Assembly: GCA_038530575.1 (NCBI GenBank)
Contig: JBCBCP010000089.1
Coordinates: 1-9,620, forward strand
Source: JBCBCP01 sp038530575
GTDB taxonomy: Bacteria > Pseudomonadota > Alphaproteobacteria > Rhodobacterales > Rhodobacteraceae
Direction: 5' to 3'
Length of the DNA stretch: 9,620 bases
The notes under the pieces were generated by a model. It was not told where the DNA came from, searched no databases, and worked only from the letters and a program-made list of their open reading frames with translations. Both the position numbers and the translations under genes were made by a program. Positions 5,647 through 9,620 of the stretch are shown piece after piece (position 1 is the first letter of the stretch; each line of letters starts with the position of its first letter).

Positions 5647-7519
5647 CGGCTTCTCCTGCAAAGCCGTGCTGGGTCTTGTCCCAATAAAACGGCTGACCGA
5701 TCATCTCATAGAGCGCCTTGTAAGCGGCCATGGCGCCGAGGATGAAGTAGACCGGCATTGTCGGGGTCCAAGCGAGCAGATGTCGTCGCTCCGGCGCGCA
5801 AACCGCCACCGCATGCAGGATGAGATTTAGCAGCTCTGCCGCGATGAAGAACCAGGTCAGGCCCCAGACGAATCCATTGCCCAACGTGGTAGCAACTGGG
5901 TGTCCGATGCCCAGAGCGACGAGCCAGAACGACCACAGGAGCGGGCCGGCGGCAAACTGCGTGAAGGTGGCGAGAAAGATGATCTGCAGCCCGAAGGCAC
6001 GCCGCCATCCAAGCTCGTGCACCAACTGCCTTGGCTGGCGCATATGTACCAGCCACGTGATCAGAAATCCCTTCAGCCACCGCGAGCGCTGGCGAACCCA
6101 GCGCCAGGGGCGGCAATTCGCTTCCTCAAAGGTAACGGTCGGAAGCAGTTCAGTCTTGTAGCCATGGCGGGCAAGACGCACGCCCAGATCAGCGTCCTCG
6201 GTCACGTTATGCGCGTCCCACGCGCCCAGCTTTTCAAGTATTCCGCGCCGGAAAAACAGCGTCGTGCCGCCCAGCGGGATCACAAGGCCCAGCCGCGCCA
6301 TGCCCGGCATGACCAGGCGCCACCATGTCGCGTATTCGATGGTAAAGCAGCGCGCCATCCAGTTGGTACGGGGATTGTAGTAATCGAGGATGCCTTGCAG
6401 GCACGCGACTTCTGGCGGCGCGGCCGCAAAACGCATGACCACCTTTTCGATCTGGTCAGGCTCCGGCGCATCCTCTGCGTCCCACACGCCAATAATGGAC
6501 CCACGGCAGAAATCGAGCGCATAGTTCAGCGCGCGCGGTTTGGTGGTGACGTTGCCGTCATCAGGCACTTCGATCACGCTGATCCACGGCGGCAGATCGG
6601 TGCGTGTGATCGTCTCGCGCGTCATCTCATCCTGCTGCTCGAGAACCAGAACGACTTCAAGCAGTGATTTGGGGTAGGTCAGCCGCGACAGGCGCGCGAT
6701 CAGCGCGGTTGCGATTTCTGTTTCATGAAACAGGGGCACCATCACCGACACCCGCGGCAAGCGAAACGGCGGTGGTCGGGCCATCGGCTCTGTCACGCTG
6801 ACCGGCTGACGTGTCGTGATCTGCGCACCGAGCGCGGCGACCTTCAGGGCAGATGTCAGCAAGAGCGTGAGCAGGCACCACATCAGCACGGCTGTGATCG
6901 TCCACGTAGGTGCAAGGATAAGTGCCGCAAGCACGCCCACGCCCGCAACGCCAGCCCAAACGCCCCGCCGCGTGCCTGTGGCCGCCCAGTTGCGGCAGCT
7001 TTCGGCGGCGGCGACGCGGCCGACGGCTTTGGCCTTCAGCTCGGTCGCGTAAAGCCTGTTGATCTGCGCGCGGATGACATCCGCATCGGCAACCACCGGT
7101 AGGACCGGCACACCGACCGGGTCGAGACAGCGGCGAAATTGATCAAACAGATCAGGCCGCGCGGTCGCAACCAACAGTGTGCGGTCAATCCAGAGCCAAG
7201 GCACGACGCCGTGATGAAGGCACAGTGCTGCTGGAAGGGCGCTGGCCATGTCGGGATGTGGCGGGTCCTGATCCAGGTCGACCGACTGCGCATTGTGCTG
7301 AAGCGCCAGTGCGTTTTGCAGATCGTCCCTGGTCAGCGCACTTTCGGCGACAAGGATATCGCCAAGCTGGGCGTCGACCCGGCGCTGCAGACTGAGCGCG
7401 TTCAGCAGAGCCTCTTGCGTGATTATGCCATCGCGCACGAGCTGACGCCCAAGCGGCAGTCGGGGCTGCTTGGGCGCGACGCCCTGCGGCGCTGTCAGGC
7501 GCAGGCGCGGATCGCTCAT
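5597..7519 (-). CDS. Membrane GT2 glycosyltransferase with N-terminal GspE/MshEN-like domain
   Basis: This 640-residue protein is a probable processive polysaccharide synthase of the inner membrane. Residues 1-160 resemble the GspE N-terminal (MshEN) fold. Two tandem copies of an LGxxLV...LxxALxLQ pattern occur, at 23-45 and 52-74. This is the arrangement that binds cyclic di-GMP in MshE-type ATPases, though the second copy has Ser in place of the usual Gly (residue 60). Two membrane helices follow (about 187-204 and 206-230). The GT2 catalytic domain is about 255-485, with the DAED acid cluster at 347-350, TED at 440-442 (likely catalytic base) and QRSRW at 477-481, matching the cellulose-synthase-like D, DxD, TED, QxxRW set. 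Three further hydrophobic stretches lie at about 508-535, 549-575 and 584-605. The sugar product is unknown, and no accessory export or hydrolase genes are adjacent. The ribosome site is weak. A perfect CtrA-type box lies about 47 bp upstream. The end overlaps gntR by 50 bp. Confidence 0.88.
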   Translation of the reverse strand: MSDPRLRLTAPQGVAPKQPRLPLGRQLVRDGIITQEALLNALSLQRRVDAQLGDILVAESALTRDDLQNALALQHNAQSVDLDQDPPHPDMASALPAALCLHHGVVPWLWIDRTLLVATARPDLFDQFRRCLDPVGVPVLPVVADADVIRAQINRLYATELKAKAVGRVAAAESCRNWAATGTRRGVWAGVAGVGVLAALILAPTWTITAVLMWCLLTLLLTSALKVAALGAQITTRQPVSVTEPMARPPPFRLPRVSVMVPLFHETEIATALIARLSRLTYPKSLLEVVLVLEQQDEMTRETITRTDLPPWISVIEVPDDGNVTTKPRALNYALDFCRGSIIGVWDAEDAPEPDQIEKVVMRFAAAPPEVACLQGILDYYNPRTNWMARCFTIEYATWWRLVMPGMARLGLVIPLGGTTLFFRRGILEKLGAWDAHNVTEDADLGVRLARHGYKTELLPTVTFEEANCRPWRWVRQRSRWLKGFLITWLVHMRQPRQLVHELGWRRAFGLQIIFLATFTQFAAGPLLWSFWLVALGIGHPVATTLGNGFVWGLTWFFIAAELLNLILHAVAVCAPERRHLLAWTPTMPVYFILGAMAAYKALYEMIGQPFYWDKTQHGFAGEAATPPPADGLRPVEAGS

Positions 7520-7565
7520 GTCTCAGGCGATGCTCGGTCCATGCCCCCACATGTGAGGCAGAGCC

Positions 7566-7582
7566 GTTAACAGTTGGTTAAC
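7566..7582 (-). promoter_or_regulatory. CtrA-type binding site GTTAA-N7-TTAAC
   Basis: The sequence GTTAACAGTTGGTTAAC contains TTAA-N7-TTAAC, the full alphaproteobacterial CtrA recognition pattern, and reads the same pattern on both strands. It is in the short gap between carA and the glycosyltransferase, about 47 bp upstream of the latter's start codon and on its promoter side. CtrA in Rhodobacteraceae is known to control motility, gene transfer agents and c-di-GMP related genes. Control of this glycosyltransferase is inferred from position. Confidence 0.6.
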
Positions 7583-7617
7583 CACCCTACCGCGACACAA
7601 CCGAGGCGAGAATATCG

Positions 7618-7630
7618 CGCGAATTATTCG
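7618..7630. other. Short inverted repeat at the carA stop
   Basis: GCGAAT-T-ATTCGC is a small perfect inverted repeat that spans the carA TAA. It has no T-tract and a short stem, so it is at most a weak hairpin at the end of carA. No other terminator is visible before the glycosyltransferase promoter region. Confidence 0.2.
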
Positions 7631-8772
7631 CCTTTTCGCGCCGCCATTGCCTCGGCAAAGCGTTCAAACAGATAAAAGCTGTCTTGCGGACCCGGGCTGG
7701 CTTCGGGGTGGTGTTGCACCGAATAGACCGGACGGTCTTTCAGGCGGATGCCACAGTTGGAGCCATCAAAGAGCGAGGTATGCGTTTCGACAACGCTATC
7801 CGGCAGGCTTTGGGCATCAATGGCGAAGCCATGGTTCATCGAGGTGATCTCAACCTTGCCGGTTTCATGGTCCTTCACCGGATGATTGGCGCCGTGATGG
7901 CCGTGGTTCATCTTGATCGTGCGGGCGCCGAGGGCGAGGCCCAGCATCTGGTGCCCAAGGCAAATGCCAAAAACCGGCAGGTCGGTTTCATCAACGATGG
8001 TTTTGATCATCGGCACGGCGTAGGCGCCGGTTGCGGCCGGATCGCCCGGCCCATTCGACAGGAACACGCCGTCCGGGTCATGCGCCATGACCTCCTCGGC
8101 GGTTGCCGTGGCCGGAAGCACGGTCACATCGCAGCCCGCCGAGGCAAGGCACCGCAGGATGTTGCGCTTTGCGCCGTAGTCGATGGCCACAACCTTGTGC
8201 TTGGGCGCGGTCTGGCGCGGGTAGCCATCGGGCCAGGCCCAGCGCATTTCGTCCCAGCGGTAGCTTTGGGTGCAGCTAACATCTTTCGCCAGGTCCAACC
8301 CTTCGAGGCCGGGAAAGGCGCGGGCGGCGGCGACCAGCGCGTCGGTGTCGAAATTGCCGTCCGGGTCGTGGGCCAATGCAACATGGGGCGCGCCGGCCTG
8401 TCGAATTGCCCGTGTCAGGCGGCGTGTATCGACGCCCCCGATCGCGATGCGTCCCCGTGCCGCGAGCCAGTCTGACAGGGGCTGCGCGCTGCGCCAGTTT
8501 GACGGGTCTGTCGGCATCCACTTGACCACCATGCCGGCCGCAACCGGTGCACCGGTCTCGTCATCTTCTGGATTTGTGCCGACATTGCCGATATGCGGGA
8601 AGGTGAAGGTCACGACCTGTCCCGCATAGGACGGGTCGGTCATGATTTCCTGATAGCCCGTCATGGCCGTGTTGAAGCACAATTCGGCCTCCGCCTGCCC
8701 GGTGGCCCCAAATCCTGTGCCATAGAACAAGGTGCCATCGGCAAGGGCAAGGCAAGCGGTTGGGTGCGTCAT
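7624..8772 (-). CDS. carA: Carbamoyl-phosphate synthase small subunit (glutamine amidotransferase)
   Basis: CarA hydrolyses glutamine and passes ammonia to the large subunit CarB, making carbamoyl phosphate for arginine and pyrimidine synthesis in the cytoplasm. The protein has 382 residues, the usual CarA length. The N-terminal CPSase domain (about 1-140) includes FNTAMTGYQEIMTDPSY and GVDTRRLTR. The class I amidotransferase domain (about 192-382) includes SNGPGDP, the nucleophile Cys271 in FGICLGHQ, and the His355/Glu357 pair in HHPEASPGP. The frame extends to a TTG at 8802. ATG 8772 is preferred because MTHPTACLALADG aligns with the family start and a GGGGA-like ribosome site lies just upstream. 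carB is not in the window, which is common in alphaproteobacteria where the two genes are separated. It diverges from the yqeY-like gene. Confidence 0.97.
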   Translation of the reverse strand: MTHPTACLALADGTLFYGTGFGATGQAEAELCFNTAMTGYQEIMTDPSYAGQVVTFTFPHIGNVGTNPEDDETGAPVAAGMVVKWMPTDPSNWRSAQPLSDWLAARGRIAIGGVDTRRLTRAIRQAGAPHVALAHDPDGNFDTDALVAAARAFPGLEGLDLAKDVSCTQSYRWDEMRWAWPDGYPRQTAPKHKVVAIDYGAKRNILRCLASAGCDVTVLPATATAEEVMAHDPDGVFLSNGPGDPAATGAYAVPMIKTIVDETDLPVFGICLGHQMLGLALGARTIKMNHGHHGANHPVKDHETGKVEITSMNHGFAIDAQSLPDSVVETHTSLFDGSNCGIRLKDRPVYSVQHHPEASPGPQDSFYLFERFAEAMAARKGE

Positions 8773-8810
8773 GGCGGATCCCCGGGCAAAAGGTGGCGGC
8801 AAACGGCCTG

Positions 8811-8839
8811 TCTCTAGACCTCCCCCCGGGGGCGGTCAA
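8811..8839 (-). promoter_or_regulatory. Predicted carA promoter
   Basis: On the minus strand TTGACC (8839-8834) and TAGAGA (8816-8811) are separated by exactly 17 bp. The -35 matches five of six consensus bases and the -10 three of six. Transcription would start near 8804, giving a leader of about 32 bases before ATG 8772. Confidence 0.45.
8817..8837. repeat. GC-rich near-palindrome inside the carA promoter spacer
   Basis: The 21-bp sequence from 8817 reads GACC-T-C6-G5-C-GGTC and is close to its own reverse complement. It fills the spacer of the predicted carA promoter and overlaps the -35 box. It could be an operator for pyrimidine or arginine control, or only a GC-rich spacer. No regulator is identifiable. 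Confidence 0.35.
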
Positions 8840-8853
8840 GCGCCGGTCTGCGC

Positions 8854-8882
8854 TTGATACGGACGCTTGCCGATACTATTGT
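8854..8882 (+). promoter_or_regulatory. Predicted yqeY promoter
   Basis: TTGATA (8854-8859, five of six consensus bases) and TATTGT (8877-8882, four of six) are separated by 17 bp. Transcription would start near 8889, about 28 bases before the GTG start. The -35 boxes of this promoter and the carA promoter are only 14 bp apart, back to back. Confidence 0.5.
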
Positions 8883-8916
8883 CGCAGGTCTGACAACAAC
8901 CCATGGGGATGGGACC

Positions 8917-9387
8917 GTGAGCGAGACGTTGCGAGGCCGGATACAGGCCGGGCTGAAACAGGCCATGAAGGACAAGGACAGCGTGAGGCTGTCAACGCTG
9001 CGCCTGATCGGGGCCGCGATCAAGGACAAGGACATCGAGGCCCGCGCCAAGGACGGCGAAGAGGCACAGGTGGGAGAGGCCGAGGTGCTGGGCATCCTCG
9101 CCCGGATGGTCAAGCAGCGGCAGGAAAGCGCGAAGGCCTACGAGGAAGGCGGACGCATTGACCTGGCCGAGGCCGAGCGGGGCGAGATCGTGATCATCGA
9201 GGACTTCCTGCCCCAGCCGCTGAGCGAGGAAGAAAGCGCCGCCGCCGTGGACGCCGCGATTGCTGATGTCGGCGCGACAGGGATCCGCGACATGGGCAAA
9301 GTGATGGGCGCGCTCAAATCGCGCTATACCGGCCAGCTTGATTTCGGAGCGGTTGGTCCGATGGTCAAAGAGCGGCTCTGCGGGTAG
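8917..9387 (+). CDS. GatB/YqeY domain protein
   Basis: This 156-residue cytoplasmic helical protein is of the YqeY family, which resembles the tail domain of the GatB subunit of the tRNA-dependent amidotransferase. The family's role is not firmly known, and a link with tRNA or glutamine metabolism is proposed from the homology. Typical blocks are visible: VRLSTLRLIGAAIKDKDIEAR (23-43), MVKQRQESAKAYEEGGR (64-80), EDFLPQPLSEEE (95-106) and MGKVMGALKSRYTGQLD (126-142). The frame continues upstream to a TTG at 8854. I chose the GTG at 8917 because it is preceded by GGGGATGGGA (8904-8913), gives the usual family length, and the extension would run through the predicted promoter. It diverges from carA, an association with another glutamine-ammonia enzyme that may be incidental. 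Confidence 0.92.
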   Translation: MSETLRGRIQAGLKQAMKDKDSVRLSTLRLIGAAIKDKDIEARAKDGEEAQVGEAEVLGILARMVKQRQESAKAYEEGGRIDLAEAERGEIVIIEDFLPQPLSEEESAAAVDAAIADVGATGIRDMGKVMGALKSRYTGQLDFGAVGPMVKERLCG

Positions 9388-9388
9388 G

Positions 9389-9408
9389 CAGATTATTCAA
9401 ATAATCTG
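9389..9408. terminator. Hairpin after yqeY
   Basis: CAGATTATT-CA-AATAATCTG is a perfect 9-bp stem with a 2-base centre, beginning two bases after the yqeY TAG. A second GC-rich hairpin, GCGGGC-TGC-GCCCGC (9423-9437), follows. No T-tract follows on the plus strand. Like the hairpin at 2991, it directly follows a GTAGGCAG stop context. Confidence 0.55.
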
Positions 9409-9476
9409 ACGAAGGGGGAGGCGCGGGCTGCGCCCGCGGGGGCACGCTTGCCGCGGCGTTCGGTCTTGTCGGCCAT
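9393..9476 (-). CDS. Possible small basic ORF, 27 codons
   Basis: On the minus strand an ATG at 9476 opens a 27-residue frame beginning MADKTERRGKRAPAGAARAS and ending PFVRLFE, rich in Arg and Ala. The end of the frame overlaps the hairpin at 9389-9408, and no good ribosome site lies close upstream. It could be a real small protein or a chance frame in GC-rich terminator DNA. I do not recognise it. Confidence 0.2.
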   Translation of the reverse strand: MADKTERRGKRAPAGAARASPFVRLFE

Positions 9477-9551
9477 CGACGTACTAGGGTTAGCCCCCAG
9501 ATGTATGTCGGAACAGGGACATCAGGCGCGATTTGCCTTGGTATCAGGCTG
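9477..9551. other. Short intergenic stretch, no feature recognised
   Basis: This is about 75 bp between the small candidate ORF and the stop of the gene entering from the right edge. It has a weak TGTC...GACA dyad (about 9506-9521). I see no convincing promoter or RNA gene in it. Confidence 0.3.
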
Positions 9552-9620
9552 TTACACCGGCTTTCTCAGGGCGCGGGTGAGGTCGTCGTAGAGGGCGATG
9601 CGCTCGTCCTCGCTCAGAAA
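9552..9620 (-). CDS. C-terminal end of an unidentified protein (5' part outside window)
   Basis: An open minus-strand frame runs from the window edge to TAA at 9552-9554 and encodes 22 residues (FLSEDERIALYDDLTRALRK, then PV). It is amphipathic and looks like a closing helix. Codon choice is GC-rich at third positions, as in the other genes, which supports real coding. The fragment is too short to identify. Confidence 0.5.
   Translation of the reverse strand, partial: FLSEDERIALYDDLTRALRKPV

Noticed and set aside
7548..7555. CACATGTG palindrome near the glycosyltransferase start
   Set aside because: It is only 8 bp and likely by chance, with no known family linking it to the adjacent genes.
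7684..8475. Long plus-strand open frame (263 codons) opposite carA
   Set aside because: It is the antisense shadow of carA, whose family motifs and catalytic residues are all in the minus-strand frame. GC-rich DNA often leaves such shadow frames open.
8773..8802. TTG at 8802 as carA start
   Set aside because: ATG 8772 matches the family start and length, and the extension would run through the predicted leader.
1..9620. Mobile element, phage, CRISPR, toxin-antitoxin or defence island
   Set aside because: No transposase, integrase, repeat array or terminal inverted repeats were seen. Nearly all genes are recognisable housekeeping or regulatory types with uniform composition.
1..9620. tRNA or rRNA genes
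   Set aside because: No cloverleaf-like GTTCGANTC arm in an appropriate gap and no rRNA-like sequence was seen by eye. A covariance-model scan would be decisive.

Overview
The window looks like a core-genome stretch from an alphaproteobacterium, most likely Rhodobacteraceae (Roseobacter group). The DNA is GC-rich with dense coding on both strands. Gene types typical of that group are present: a class I ketol-acid reductoisomerase, Lrp/AsnC regulators, a UbiH-type hydroxylase, CarA, a GatB/YqeY protein and a CtrA-type box. The taxonomic call is inference from gene content and style. There are no insertion sequences, phage genes, CRISPR arrays, tRNAs or rRNAs, and no sign of recent transfer.

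Left third (1-3028): the 5' part of ilvC runs leftward out of the window. Diverging from it is a rightward cluster of two tandem Lrp/AsnC regulators, coupled by an ATGA overlap, and a class V PLP aminotransferase. The layout suggests amino-acid-responsive control of the aminotransferase and possibly of ilvC. The cluster ends in a 38-nt hairpin that carries both its own stop codon and that of the oncoming gene.

Middle (3025-5646): on the minus strand, a HAD hydrolase resembling pyrimidine 5'-nucleotidases lies upstream of a UbiH/VisC-like FAD monooxygenase. Diverging from the HAD gene is a GntR/FCD regulator with a perfect 12-bp palindrome (ACGGTATACCGT) just upstream, probably its own operator.

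Right (5597-8772): the most interesting gene is a 640-aa membrane glycosyltransferase on the minus strand. It joins an N-terminal GspE/MshEN-like domain, a fold known to bind cyclic di-GMP in some proteins, to a processive GT2 synthase core. A perfect CtrA-type site (GTTAA-N7-TTAAC) lies about 47 bp upstream of its start. Together these suggest a cell-surface polysaccharide synthase tied to the CtrA and c-di-GMP lifestyle circuit. Its 3' end overlaps the gntR 3' end by 50 bp. Upstream on the same strand is carA.

Far right (8773-9620): carA diverges from a yqeY-like gene, with two back-to-back sigma70-like promoters predicted between them. After yqeY come a hairpin, a possible 27-codon minus-strand ORF, and the last 22 codons of an unidentified minus-strand gene entering from the right edge.
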